A stretch of 64,000 nucleotides of DNA from Streptomyces sp. Ag109_O5-1. GTDB taxonomy: Bacteria; Actinomycetota; Actinomycetes; Streptomycetales; Streptomycetaceae. Positions 9,374 to 18,164 of the stretch are shown here, piece by piece (the stretch's first letter is position 1; the number at the start of each line of letters is the position of its first letter). The notes beneath the pieces are model-generated. The model made no database searches. It saw only the letters and a program-made list of their open reading frames with translations, and was not told where the DNA came from. The position numbers were made by a program, and so were the translations under genes. The stretch lies in NCBI RefSeq assembly GCF_003814875.1, contig NZ_RKQF01000001.1, positions 2,170,001 to 2,234,000 of the forward strand, read 5' to 3'.

Positions 9374-10624
9374 TCACGAGCTCCGTCGTGCGGACGCTCG
9401 CGCTGAGGACTGCAGCAGCGCGGCCAAGGGCAGGCAGAAGGCCGCGCCGAGCAGGCCGGTCATGAAGGTGATCAGGGCGACGAGGTGGTGGCCGCCCAGG
9501 GCAAGAGCCCATCCGCCGAGGGCGGGGGCGCACACAACCGCGGCCGCGAGCGTCGTGCCCCAGATGCCCGCGTACACGCCCCGGCTCTGCTGCGGCGCGA
9601 TCCGGTTGAGGATGTCGGTGGCGGCGACGAAGGCAATGATCTCCCCCGGTACCGCCAGTGCAGCGGCAACGCCGTAGCCGACGGTCGAAGAGGCCAGGCC
9701 GGCGGAGCCCATCCCCGCGCCGAGGATGATCCCGCTTGTACTGAGAAGACCCACCATCGGGGTGGGGTGCCTGGCTCGGCGTACGAGCAGGGGGTTGAGG
9801 AGAGGGGCCAGCACGATCACGGCGACGGCGCTGGCGGCTTGGGTCCACCCGTACGCCGTAGGCGGCAGGCCGTCCTGGGCCATCATCATCGGGAGAATGG
9901 AAAAGAGAGCGGCGACCGGGATCAGGATCAGTAGGCTCGTGAGCCACAGCAGCCACAGCAGCGGGTCGGTGAAGGCCTGCCGGTGCGTCCCGTCCCTGAG
10001 AGACGGTCCCGAACTAAGCGGCGGAACAACCCGAAGTGCGACGACGGCGAATGCGCCACACACCACTGCGTTGCACCAGAACAGCACCGAGATACCGACC
10101 GGCTCCGCGAGGGCTCCGCCGACAAGTCCCGTGGTGGCGGCCCCGAGGTTGACGGCGAAGTGCCGCCAGCCGGTGATGCGTGCGCGCCCCGGTTCGTCCG
10201 GGACGGTGTCGGCAACGAGGGCGGCCACGATCGGGCGGGGGGCGTCGTAGACAAGTCCGGACACAACAGCCGCGACGCCGAGGGCCTGTGGGGTGCGGGC
10301 TTCGGCGAGTAGAGGAAACGCTGCAGCTGCCGCCGTCATTGCGCCGACCAGAGTGGCCCGGCGGCCGACCCGGTCGGCCAGCCATCCGCACAGCAGTTGC
10401 CCGATGAACCAGCCGGCACCCCACAACGCAAGGACGGTGCTCACAACTGCCGTATCCAGGTGCAGCTCATCCAGGCGATAGGGCAGGTACGGATAAACAA
10501 AGCCTGCGGCGCGCACGACGAACGTCGCGACGAGCAGTGCCCAGATGATCGGAGGCCACCGATTCGAGGCCGGAGCCGAGGGCGACCTGGACAGTGATTG
10601 CGGGGATGAGACTGTTGTGGGCAC
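9374..10624 (-). CDS. MFS transporter
   Basis: 416-residue major-facilitator protein with about 12 predicted membrane helices. The loop between helices 2 and 3 reads GWLADRVGRRATLVG, matching the family signature G-x-L-x-D-R-x-G-R-R. GTG 10624 was chosen (GGAG five bases upstream) over an adjacent TTG. It is the first gene of the minus-strand cluster, so the promoter should lie in 10625-10900. The protein probably exports the product of the P450/ATP-grasp genes or confers self-resistance. The family is certain, the substrate is not. Confidence 0.88.
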   Translation of the reverse strand: MPTTVSSPQSLSRSPSAPASNRWPPIIWALLVATFVVRAAGFVYPYLPYRLDELHLDTAVVSTVLALWGAGWFIGQLLCGWLADRVGRRATLVGAMTAAAAAFPLLAEARTPQALGVAAVVSGLVYDAPRPIVAALVADTVPDEPGRARITGWRHFAVNLGAATTGLVGGALAEPVGISVLFWCNAVVCGAFAVVALRVVPPLSSGPSLRDGTHRQAFTDPLLWLLWLTSLLILIPVAALFSILPMMMAQDGLPPTAYGWTQAASAVAVIVLAPLLNPLLVRRARHPTPMVGLLSTSGIILGAGMGSAGLASSTVGYGVAAALAVPGEIIAFVAATDILNRIAPQQSRGVYAGIWGTTLAAAVVCAPALGGWALALGGHHLVALITFMTGLLGAAFCLPLAALLQSSARASARRSS

Positions 10625-11384
10625 CAAAACTCCAGGTAGCCGAAGAACTGCGGCGCCTCTCGGCGCCGGGGGCGGGAGACTGGAACCGGTCGGAAGGTCA
10701 GCGCCCTACGGCGAGTCCACGGCGCAGCTGAGCGGGACCTTCTGGCGAAGCGCAGCTGTTTGGCACGTCGGGCGCCGACTCACTTCGGTGCCCGACGACG
10801 GGTGTGCCCCTCACCGGCGGGTGATCGCCGGGGGGCCAGGCTCGACTGTCCGGAACCCACAGGGGCTCCGGACATCGGCGAGCTGGACGTCACCGAGAGA
10901 ACCTTCAAACGAGTGGTGCGCCGTTGCTGAAGGGCGTCCATCGATATCTCCGCATGAAGAGGAAGCGGTGCCGCTCGGTAGCTGATGCCGGTCTTGCGCT
11001 ACCGGCCGTGATTCCGCTCGGCGAGCACGCGGTTGCGATGCACCGTGATTCCGGGACCATGAGCCGGACGGCAGAGGGGCGCCGCCGCAGCCTGCGGCGG
11101 CGCCCCTCCAGGGAGTCGAGGACCATACGGGGGGGGTGGAGTCCTCGACTGGTCTGTGCGGCTGACGGCGCACGGGGCAGCTGCACCGGGGGCGAAGGTG
11201 TATGTGCCCCGGCGACGGGGGGATCGTGCCGCCCCAGTCTGAGCAGGTGGCACCGCCGACGGGGTTACGGACGCTTCGGATAGGCTGGGGGTGGGGAGAC
11301 CTCGTAGGGATTGACGCAGTAGTAGATGGCGTAACCGCGCACGCGCTTGCCGTCAGATCGGCGTGTCACGGTCCCGCGGGAGTA
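10625..11384. other. 760-bp intergenic region
   Basis: No convincing gene is visible on either strand: the open frames are arginine- and proline-rich shadows. It should contain the promoter for the minus-strand cluster and the 3' region of the small secreted protein gene. One strong inverted repeat lies at 11074-11108. Confidence 0.5.
11074..11108. terminator. 17-bp perfect inverted repeat
   Basis: GAGGGGCGCCGCCGCAG is followed after one base by its exact complement. In RNA the inner pairs would open to form a loop. There is no T-run, as is usual for actinobacterial terminator hairpins. It lies downstream of the small secreted protein gene, on the side where that transcript would end. Confidence 0.5.
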
Positions 11385-11624
11385 CTAGGTCTTCTCCTTG
11401 ACCTTGTAGGCGAACTGGTCGACTCGGACCTTGTCGCCCCTGTATCCGATGCCGACGACCACGCTGGTCTTGCTCGGGCTCTTGTGGAACTTCACCGCGC
11501 TGCACGACACCTTCATGGTCGCCGTGTCGTAGGCCTGTGCTGCCGGCGCAGCGGCCAGGCCCCCACCGGCGAGCGCGAAGCCGAGTACCCCTGCCGCGAT
11601 GCTGCGGCGGCTCAGGACGATCAA
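11385..11624 (-). CDS. small secreted protein
   Basis: 79 residues. TTG 11624 was chosen because GGAGGGG lies about 6 nt upstream and the signal peptide begins immediately. The n-region SRR is followed by a hydrophobic core (AAGVLGFALAGGGLAAAPA) and an AQA cleavage site near residue 30. The mature part of about 47 residues contains VSCSAVKFHKSPSKTSVVVG and resembles bacterial SH3-like small secreted proteins of Streptomyces (family guess only). An IS256-family element sits about 36 bp upstream of the start, so the native promoter is separated from the gene; expression would depend on IS sequence or be lost. Confidence 0.65.
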   Translation of the reverse strand: MIVLSRRSIAAGVLGFALAGGGLAAAPAAQAYDTATMKVSCSAVKFHKSPSKTSVVVGIGYRGDKVRVDQFAYKVKEKT

Positions 11625-11658
11625 GATGGTCCCCTCCTGCTGCTCGGGCGGCATTCGT

Positions 11659-13088
11659 GGATCGTGTCCCTCGGCGTGGTGTTGGCGATCAGCGGCTGGG
11701 AGTGCGCGGGCGTCTGCCCGGGGCGCACTTCCACGGGTGAGTACCGCTCCCTGAACAGGAGGCGGGCCATCGCGTAACTCTCCTTGGTGAACGCCCAGTT
11801 CAACCACGAGGAGTGCACGATGGCCCTGTCCCAGTCTGAGCTGATACGGCTGCTTGAGTCACTACGCTCGACCGACGGAATCGAACTCATCCGCGCCATC
11901 GCCGAGCGGATGGTGCAGGAGCTGATCGAGGCCGAAGCGAGTGCCCACATCGGCGCGGAGTGGAACGAGCACACGCCGACACGGACCAACATCCGCAACG
12001 GGCACCGGGAGAAGGTACTGACCACGCTGGCCGGCGATCTCGACCTGGAGATCCCCAAAGTCCGCACCGGCAGCTTCTTCCCGTCCCTGCTGGAGCGCCG
12101 GCGCCGCATCGACCAGGCCCTCTACGCCGTCATCATGGAGGCATACGTGCACGGCGTCTCCACCCGCAGCGTGGATGACCTGGTCAAAGCCCTGGGCGGG
12201 GACAGCGGCATCTCGAAGTCGGAGGTCTCACGGATCTGCGCGACGCTGGATGAACCGCTGAGCGCGTTCCGCACCCGCCCGCTGGATCACGTCCGCTTCC
12301 CCTACGTCTACCTGGACGCGACCTACTGCAAGGCACGGGTGAACCACCAGATCGTCTCGCGGGCCGTCGTGGTCGCCACCGGCATCACCGAGGACGGCAA
12401 CCGCGAGGTGCTGGGCCTGATGGTCGGAGACAGCGAGAGCGAGGCGTTCTGGAAGGAGTTCCTGCGCTCCCTGCGCGAACGCGGCCTGTCCGGGGTCCGC
12501 CTCGTCGTCACCGACCAGCACTCCGGTCTGGTCGCCGCGGTCCGCAAGGTCATGCTCGGCGCCGCCTGGCAGCGGTGCAGGGTTCATTTCCTGCGGAACG
12601 TCTTCAACGTGATCGACCGGGACTCCGGCGAAATGGTCGCCGCGACCATCCGCACCATCTTCACCCAGCCCACCGCCGAGCTGGTGCGCACCCAGCTCGA
12701 CACCGTCGCCGACATGCTCGGCACCCAGTTTCCCAAGGTCAAAGCCATGCTGCTGGACGCGAAGGAGGATCTGACCGCGTTCGCGGACTTCCCGCCGAGG
12801 CACTGGAAGAAGATCCAGTCGACCAACCCGCTGGAACGGATCAACCGGGAGATCAAGCGCCGCACCGACGTCGTCCAGGTCTTCCCCAACGACGACGCGC
12901 TCTTGCGACTGGTCACCGCCGTGCTCTTCGAGATGCATGACGAATGGATCGCTTTCCCCCGCCGCTACCTGCCCGAAGGCAGCATGGACGAGCTCTACCG
13001 CGAACGCCCCGAAAGCGCCCCCGCGCTACCCAACAACCCGAACACGCCTACCGATTGATCGCCAACACCACGAAAAGGGACACCATCC
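11659..13088. mobile_element. IS256-family insertion sequence
   Basis: About 1.43 kb with one transposase gene. Terminal inverted repeats are 33 nt long and match at 29 positions without gaps; the inner part GTGGTGTTGGCGATCA is identical on both ends. The direct repeat ATTCGTGG flanks the element (11653-11660 and 13089-13096), the 8-bp target duplication expected of the IS256 family. Its last GG coincides with the first bases of the repeat, so the left edge is uncertain by 2 bp. The intact duplication and open transposase frame suggest a recent insertion. Confidence 0.9.
11820..13058 (+). CDS. IS256-family transposase
   Basis: 412-residue Mutator-type (IS256) transposase. The DDE residues are seen in YVYLDATYCK, LVVTDQHSGL and NPLERINREIKRRT, in the family order, and the N-terminal IRNGHREKVL with LEIPKVRTGSFFPSLLERRR is typical. 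ATG 11820 has GAGGAG about 7 nt upstream. The full-length frame and normal size suggest an active enzyme that moves the surrounding element by a copy-out circular intermediate, as known for this family. The C-terminal tail is Pro/Asn-rich, as in many streptomycete relatives. Confidence 0.95.
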   Translation: MALSQSELIRLLESLRSTDGIELIRAIAERMVQELIEAEASAHIGAEWNEHTPTRTNIRNGHREKVLTTLAGDLDLEIPKVRTGSFFPSLLERRRRIDQALYAVIMEAYVHGVSTRSVDDLVKALGGDSGISKSEVSRICATLDEPLSAFRTRPLDHVRFPYVYLDATYCKARVNHQIVSRAVVVATGITEDGNREVLGLMVGDSESEAFWKEFLRSLRERGLSGVRLVVTDQHSGLVAAVRKVMLGAAWQRCRVHFLRNVFNVIDRDSGEMVAATIRTIFTQPTAELVRTQLDTVADMLGTQFPKVKAMLLDAKEDLTAFADFPPRHWKKIQSTNPLERINREIKRRTDVVQVFPNDDALLRLVTAVLFEMHDEWIAFPRRYLPEGSMDELYRERPESAPALPNNPNTPTD

Positions 13089-13175
13089 ATTCGTGGACGA
13101 GGACTCCTCGGAAGCGCGCTTCAACGTCGCTCACGCGCCTGGTGGCGGGCATACGGGCTTCCCGACACCAACATC

Positions 13176-13191
13176 CATAAACACCTGTAGA
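13176..13191. repeat. dispersed motif CATAAACACCTGTAGA, copy 1
   Basis: First of several copies of TAAACRCNTGTRGA in this window. It lies between the IS256 element and the helix-turn-helix gene, in what was the upstream region of the small secreted protein gene before the IS inserted. Probably an operator. Confidence 0.45.
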
Positions 13192-13240
13192 TGACAGGCC
13201 TTGACTGTAGCCCTCAAGCGACGACAGGTCGACCCCTTTC

Positions 13241-13256
13241 CATAAACACATGTAGA
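13241..13256. repeat. dispersed motif CATAAACACATGTAGA, copy 2
   Basis: Differs from copy 1 at a single base, 65 bp further on. The core ACATGT is palindromic, which suits a dimeric regulator. Confidence 0.45.
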
Positions 13257-13370
13257 GGCATTTGGATACGGGTACCATCTCGCGCCGCCAGGTCGCCCGA
13301 ACCTGCGAGTGGTCGATACCCTCGAACCCGGGAGGGGGAGTCGCCGATTGGACCGGTATGCACTAGATTC

Positions 13371-13386
13371 GCGTAAACGCATGTGG
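13371..13386. repeat. dispersed motif, degenerate copy 3
   Basis: GCGTAAACGCATGTGG, preceded by TAGATTC. It shares TAAAC-CATGT with the other copies and lies about 220 bp before the helix-turn-helix gene. A role in controlling that gene is inference. Confidence 0.35.
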
Positions 13387-13606
13387 AGAAAAGACCAAGG
13401 GTGACCTGCGCCCCCTCACTGCGTGAGAAGCTCACAGGAGGCGGCTCCTCTCCAGCAGGCTTGACCTACCCATATGGTCAGATCTGCATGGCGAGAGCGC
13501 TTCACGCGGCCTGCCCGCGTAGCAATATCCACGTGCGTGGATGACGATAAGGTCCGCGCATCTGCGCATGATGATCAAGCTGTACAGAGGGGGGGAGGGG
13601 CCGACG

Positions 13607-14365
13607 ATGCCAGGAAGGGGCGATGACGGCACCAATGAGCCGCCGCGCACACTCGCGGAGAAACTGTCGAGCCTCCGTGACGCACGGGCGCCTGAAGGCG
13701 GGAGGCCGCCATCCTGGGAGAAGCTGGCGAAGCAGATCAGCGAAGAGACTGGCACTCCCATCTCGGGCGCGTACCTTTGGGAGCTGGGGGTTGGCAAACA
13801 GGAAGCCAGCCTGACCCTGCGTCACCTCAGGGCTCTCTCCTCGTTTTTCAAGAAGCACATCTCCTACTTCGCCGACGAGACAGCGGCCTTCGAGGACGAC
13901 GTGCAGGCGCAGATGGCTCTCCTGGAGCAGCTGCGTCGCCAAGGCGTCCGCCACATCAGGCTCCAGAACATGGAGGGGGATGCCGCCCCCGAGACGGTCA
14001 CTGATCTTCTCGGGCGACTGCAGACGATCGACCTCCTGAGCGATCCGGAAGTTCGGGCCATCGCACTGAAGATCGCCGGCCTGACGCCCGAACAGCGTGA
14101 GGCGCTCGGTGGTCTGGCCGGCGAGCCGCCACTGCTCGACGTCCTCCCCCGCGCGATCGGCCTTCTCGAAGCTGCAGCCGGGGCCACCGACGAGCAGATC
14201 GCTTCGGCCGCCGATGCCCTGGGCCGGGCCGACGTCCTCCAGTTGCTCCACGACGAGGAGGCCGTCGGGATCGCACGCCACTGCAGTAATTTGCTGCCGT
14301 CCAGCAGGAAGGCCGTCCTGGCGATGATCGGGCAGCTTGAGCGCCTGGAAAGCGGCAAGGCGTAA
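13607..14365 (+). CDS. helix-turn-helix transcriptional regulator
   Basis: 252 residues. ATG 13607 was chosen because GGGGGAGGGG lies just upstream; a longer frame from 13541 has no such site. The N-terminal part (LAEKLSSLRDA, then SWEKLAKQISEETGTPISGAYLWELGVGKQEASLTLRHLRALSSFF) is an XRE-type domain of the kind seen with ESX/regulatory proteins such as EspR-like factors. A helical C-terminal part (LTPEQREALGGLAG, IASAADALGRADVLQLL) probably mediates oligomerisation. Its upstream region holds three copies of the dispersed TAAACACNTGTAGA motif, which it might bind. The next gene is a NACHT NTPase on the opposite strand. No ligand can be inferred. Confidence 0.75.
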   Translation: MPGRGDDGTNEPPRTLAEKLSSLRDARAPEGGRPPSWEKLAKQISEETGTPISGAYLWELGVGKQEASLTLRHLRALSSFFKKHISYFADETAAFEDDVQAQMALLEQLRRQGVRHIRLQNMEGDAAPETVTDLLGRLQTIDLLSDPEVRAIALKIAGLTPEQREALGGLAGEPPLLDVLPRAIGLLEAAAGATDEQIASAADALGRADVLQLLHDEEAVGIARHCSNLLPSSRKAVLAMIGQLERLESGKA

Positions 14366-14416
14366 GAGCCGGACCGTCCGCTGAAGGGACGGCCCCGCAC
14401 TCCCTCAACGAACTAG

Positions 14417-14660
14417 CCTCGCGCTTTCACGAACGAGCCTGTCCGAAGCGTGATCAACAAGCTGAGGAGTCCTCTGACCTGGGACGATGGGACTTGCCTA
14501 GGGTCCTGGCCGTCGTCAAGAAAGCTGCACTCCTCAGGTGAAGAGGCCTATCAGGTCGTATGCGTGTGTCCGTGTTGAGCGGCGGTCGTGGAGTGGTCAG
14601 CCAGGCCGGTGGCGTGCCGCTGGTCCGGAGTAACGCCGCTGCGGACGACGCCCTGGCTGG
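14417..14660 (+). mobile_element. degenerate IS1380-family 5' remnant
   Basis: Reads like the first 240 bp of the IS1380 copy starting near 16900: end sequence CCTCGCGCTTTCACGAACG, then the same order of GGACGATGGGACTTG, TCCTGGCCGTCGTCAAG and the transposase start region (SGGRGVVSQAGGVPLV against GNGRAVVSQAGAVLLV). Frameshifts and substitutions make it non-functional. It abuts the 3' end of the NACHT gene and points the same way as the second copy. Confidence 0.75.
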
Positions 14661-14670
14661 TATCAGTGGG

Positions 14671-16806
14671 TCAAGGCTGATGTTCTGCGAGGTGCCGCTG
14701 GAGGTCGATGTGGCGGAATTGGTACACGGCCCCCACCTGTCGCAGGACGCCTCGGCGCTCGTGGGCATCGGCCAGGAAACTCATGAAGCGCCAGGGTACG
14801 CGGCCCTTCACCGCCAGTTTGATACGCGCCACCAGGAACTGCATCCACACCGACCGGATGAGGCCGAGCACGAGGCCGATGGGGAACGTGAACGCGAAGG
14901 TGACGGCCATCTCCTCCCAGAAGTGCGCTAGTCCGGCGGCTTCCCCAAGAGGGGTGAGGAGCTTGTGCAGGAGTGCATGCACGAGCGCGCCTGTGAATGC
15001 GGCCGAGAGCGTAAGCGTCCAGAAGGTGCGCCGGTCCCGAGCCAGGACCGTACCTGGCCCAACCGCCTTGTCCAGGTCGGGGTGGACCGACCGGAGTCCG
15101 CCCAGGAGGGCAAAGGGAAGCCCGACGATGAGTCCGCCCGTGAGTCCGCCCATGATCCCGACGCCACGCCCGATGGTCAGCCCGATCAGGAACCCGAAGA
15201 CGAGGCCGGTGGCCAGCCCGCAGGTGCGCAAGCCGGATCCTCCCTTCCAGCTCCAGCGGAATCCTGAGCTTGGGCTCCTCTCACCTGCTCTTGAGGTGAT
15301 CAAGGCTGCCACTACTGCCAATGCAAGCCCAGTGCAGAGCAAGAAGCCAAGCACGGATGCAAAGCCATCGGGTACGAGCACGAGGCTCCCGGGGAGCGCG
15401 CCCAAGAGCCCGGCTGTGAGCCCCATCGCAAGAGGCTGTCCGGATGGGAAGGCTTTGTGGAGCTGCCACCAGGCCAGATTGGGGGTGCCGCCCAGGGCGT
15501 GTTGGAGATGGCTGGCGAGGAAGGCGTGTGTGCGCTGGGCTTGTTGAACGCTCCAACGTGCGGGATGGCGCGGGTGAGGGCGGTATGCGGCGGGGATGAA
15601 GGCAGCGTACAGATGGGTGTCGATGTGCTGGCGGGTGGGAAAGCGAGCCCGGTCGAGGAGTTCGTTGGGATCAGCCAGTTCGGTGATCTGTTCGTCGGGA
15701 CCGGGGTTGTAGATGGTACGGGCCAGGAACAGACCGAGTGGGGTGCTCAGCGCCTCGGAGACCGGTGCGTTGGACTCGAGCGAGACGGAGACCGGTCTCC
15801 AGCGGGCTGCGGCCTGGCCGGCGGAGCCTCCTGCGTCGCGGGCCAGGTAGGCGGCCGCTTTCTCGGGCTCCAGAGGCAGAAGGCGGATGCCTGCTGCTCC
15901 ATTCAGAAGCACGCTGATCCCGGACGGCGTGGTCAGGGCGCTGCGATACTCAGCGGTGCGGCTAGAGAGCACCAGCGGCTGCCCGGCTGGTAGAGCCTGA
16001 TTAATGGATTGCAGGGCCCGGGCGCGCACGGCTTGGGGAAGTTCGTCCAGGCCATCGAGGATGGGCAGGATCAACCGCTGCTCAAGTAGGGCATACGCCT
16101 GCGTGCTGGTGCTGGGCTGCGAGGGATTGACGGGGGCGAGGGCACGCAGGGCGGAGTGTTCTTGCGCAAGTTCGTCGGCCATCCATCTGTAGAAGTCCTG
16201 CCGGTCCGGGTCCCACGAGGCCAAGGAGAACAGGACCGGGACGGCGGCGCCGGGCGAGCGGTGTTCGACCAGGGCCAGGAGGAGGCGGATCAGCAACATG
16301 GTCTTGCCGGCACCGGGCTCGCCGAGGACCACCAGCCGCCGGGTGGGCACGCGCCCGAAAACCTGGGCGATTTCACCCCCCTTGCCGGCCAGCCCCCTGG
16401 GGCTGACAGCCCATGAGGAGGCGGCTTCAGACGACTGGCCAGGCCAGTCTCCGGCCAGCTCTCTCAGGAAAGGCCACGACTCGACCAGGTCAGTGTCGGC
16501 CGCGGTCCATTCAACCGACAGCGGAAAAGGGTCGTTGAGGCGTTGTACCCGAGCTTCGGCCTCCCACTGCAGACGCACACCTTCGGCGAGTTGATCGGCC
16601 ACGTCTTCCAGCCGGGTGGGCGCCAACCCGCTCCTGCCGAGGCGAAACACGGCCAGCACTGCGGCAGGCACGCCCAGCAGAGCCAAGAAGGCGGACACGG
16701 CAGTGCCCAGATCTTTGACTGAGTGGCCGCTCGCGACGTACCACGCCAGGAAAGTTCCCACCACGACTAGATACAGCGGTCCGACCCACTTCAGTGCACG
16801 TCTCAC
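14671..16806 (-). CDS. membrane NACHT-domain NTPase
   Basis: 711 residues. Two N-terminal membrane segments (residues about 8-24 and 36-54) precede a NACHT NTPase domain with Walker A GEPGAGKT (162-169), Walker B LILPILDGLDELP (about 245-257) and LSSRTAEY after it. From about residue 430 the protein is a set of glycine-rich membrane helices (AMGLTAGLLGALPGSLVLVP, LATGLVFGFLIGLTIG, AFTFPIGLVLGLIRSVW), ending in a short soluble tail. Bacterial NACHT proteins form a STAND NTPase class, and some protect against phage. The C-terminal multi-TM part could be a sensor or a membrane-disrupting effector. GTG 16806 is the start; no clear ribosome site. It is bracketed by IS1380 sequence on both sides. 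Confidence 0.85.
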   Translation of the reverse strand: MRRALKWVGPLYLVVVGTFLAWYVASGHSVKDLGTAVSAFLALLGVPAAVLAVFRLGRSGLAPTRLEDVADQLAEGVRLQWEAEARVQRLNDPFPLSVEWTAADTDLVESWPFLRELAGDWPGQSSEAASSWAVSPRGLAGKGGEIAQVFGRVPTRRLVVLGEPGAGKTMLLIRLLLALVEHRSPGAAVPVLFSLASWDPDRQDFYRWMADELAQEHSALRALAPVNPSQPSTSTQAYALLEQRLILPILDGLDELPQAVRARALQSINQALPAGQPLVLSSRTAEYRSALTTPSGISVLLNGAAGIRLLPLEPEKAAAYLARDAGGSAGQAAARWRPVSVSLESNAPVSEALSTPLGLFLARTIYNPGPDEQITELADPNELLDRARFPTRQHIDTHLYAAFIPAAYRPHPRHPARWSVQQAQRTHAFLASHLQHALGGTPNLAWWQLHKAFPSGQPLAMGLTAGLLGALPGSLVLVPDGFASVLGFLLCTGLALAVVAALITSRAGERSPSSGFRWSWKGGSGLRTCGLATGLVFGFLIGLTIGRGVGIMGGLTGGLIVGLPFALLGGLRSVHPDLDKAVGPGTVLARDRRTFWTLTLSAAFTGALVHALLHKLLTPLGEAAGLAHFWEEMAVTFAFTFPIGLVLGLIRSVWMQFLVARIKLAVKGRVPWRFMSFLADAHERRGVLRQVGAVYQFRHIDLQRHLAEHQP

Positions 16807-17721
16807 ACTGTGATCATGCGGGACCGTGAACGGCGTTCCTGTGATTTCACGTCGCCGACACCGCCGGAAGGGATACCGAGCGTTGAGGGTCCAACTTAAC
16901 CTCGGGCTTTCGCGAAGGGGGCTGTCCGAGGGTTGATCAAATAAGCGAGGAGTGCCTCTGAGCTGGGACGATAGGGCTTGTCGAAGGTCCTGTTCGTCGC
17001 CAAGAGAGAAGCACTCCCCCGGGTGAAGAAGCGTAGCGGGTCGTACCCGCCTGTCCGAGTCGAGGGCAACGGCCGTGCGGTGGTCTCGCAGGCCGGGGCG
17101 GTCCTGCTGGTGGAGACGGTCCGCAAGAGCGGCGTGGATGCCGCCTTGTCAGCGGCGCTCGCGCCGTGGTGCAAGCCGCGGGCGGTGCACGACCCTGGCA
17201 AGATCCTGCTGGACCTCGCGCTGGCGACCGCTCTGGGCGGGGACTGCCTGGCCGATGTCGCGATGCTGCGGGCCGAACCTGCCGTCTTCGGGCCGGTGGC
17301 CTCCGACCCGACCGTCTCCCGCCTGGTCGACACGCTCGCCGCAGCGGGCTCTCGGGCACTGGCCGCCATCCGCAGCGCACGAGCCGAAGTACGCGATCAT
17401 GTCTGGCAGTTGGCCGGGCCCGGTGCTCCGCACGCCGACGGGCAGGTGATCGTCGACATCGACGGCGTGCTGGTGCTGGCCCACTCCGACAAGGAGGACG
17501 CCACGCGGACCTGGAAGAAGACCTACGGCCACCACCCGCTCATGGCCTTCGTCGATCACGGACGCGGCGGCACCGGAGAGCCGGTCGCGGGGCTGCTGCG
17601 GCCGGGCAGGGCGGGCAGCAACACCGCGGCCGACCACATCGAGACCACCCGCCTGGCGCTGGCCTAAGGGCTGTCCCGTAATCTCTGTGACCTGCTGCTC
17701 GACAACAGGTACGGTCTGCGG

Positions 17722-18153
17722 GTGATACCGACCGAACCGCACGAGTGTCCGCTGCATGGCGCGGGGGCGAACCCCGACCGCCTGACTGGACGCCGCGTGC
17801 AGCAGGTGGTGGCCGCCTGGCACCGGCACGACTCCGAGGATGCTGCCGGCCCGCTGGAGATCTGGCTCGTCGACGAACTTGGTGGCTACTTCCACATCAC
17901 GACCGGCTCCGACTGGTGCCTGATCACGGATGAGGAGGCACCCCACGCGGGATACGACCTTGGTGAGAGCAGCCGGGTCGAGGTGGTGTCGAGTGAACGC
18001 GGGACACCGTTTGCCGACTACCTGGGAGAGGTCATCCTCGCGGTGGACCAGAGGTTTGACGCCCGCACCGGACGGGTCGGCCTGAAGGTCTGCTTCGCCA
18101 CCGGCACTGTTGAATGCGGCAGTTGGGGCGGGGACCTGCAAGTGACCGGCTGA
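17722..18153 (+). CDS. passenger protein inside IS5-like copy 1
   Basis: 143 residues from GTG 17722. Soluble protein with TGRRVQQVVAAWHRHD, LEIWLVDELGGYFHITTGSDW and a beta-rich C-terminal half; no catalytic motif or membrane segment. It lies between the left terminal repeat and the transposase gene, on the same strand, and ends before the probable transposase start at 18165. The identical frame in copy 2 shows it travels with the element. It looks like an ordinary streptomycete housekeeping-type hypothetical captured by the IS. It might help regulate transposition, but nothing in the sequence shows this. Confidence 0.6.
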   Translation: MIPTEPHECPLHGAGANPDRLTGRRVQQVVAAWHRHDSEDAAGPLEIWLVDELGGYFHITTGSDWCLITDEEAPHAGYDLGESSRVEVVSSERGTPFADYLGEVILAVDQRFDARTGRVGLKVCFATGTVECGSWGGDLQVTG

Positions 18154-18164
18154 CCGCCGATGGG

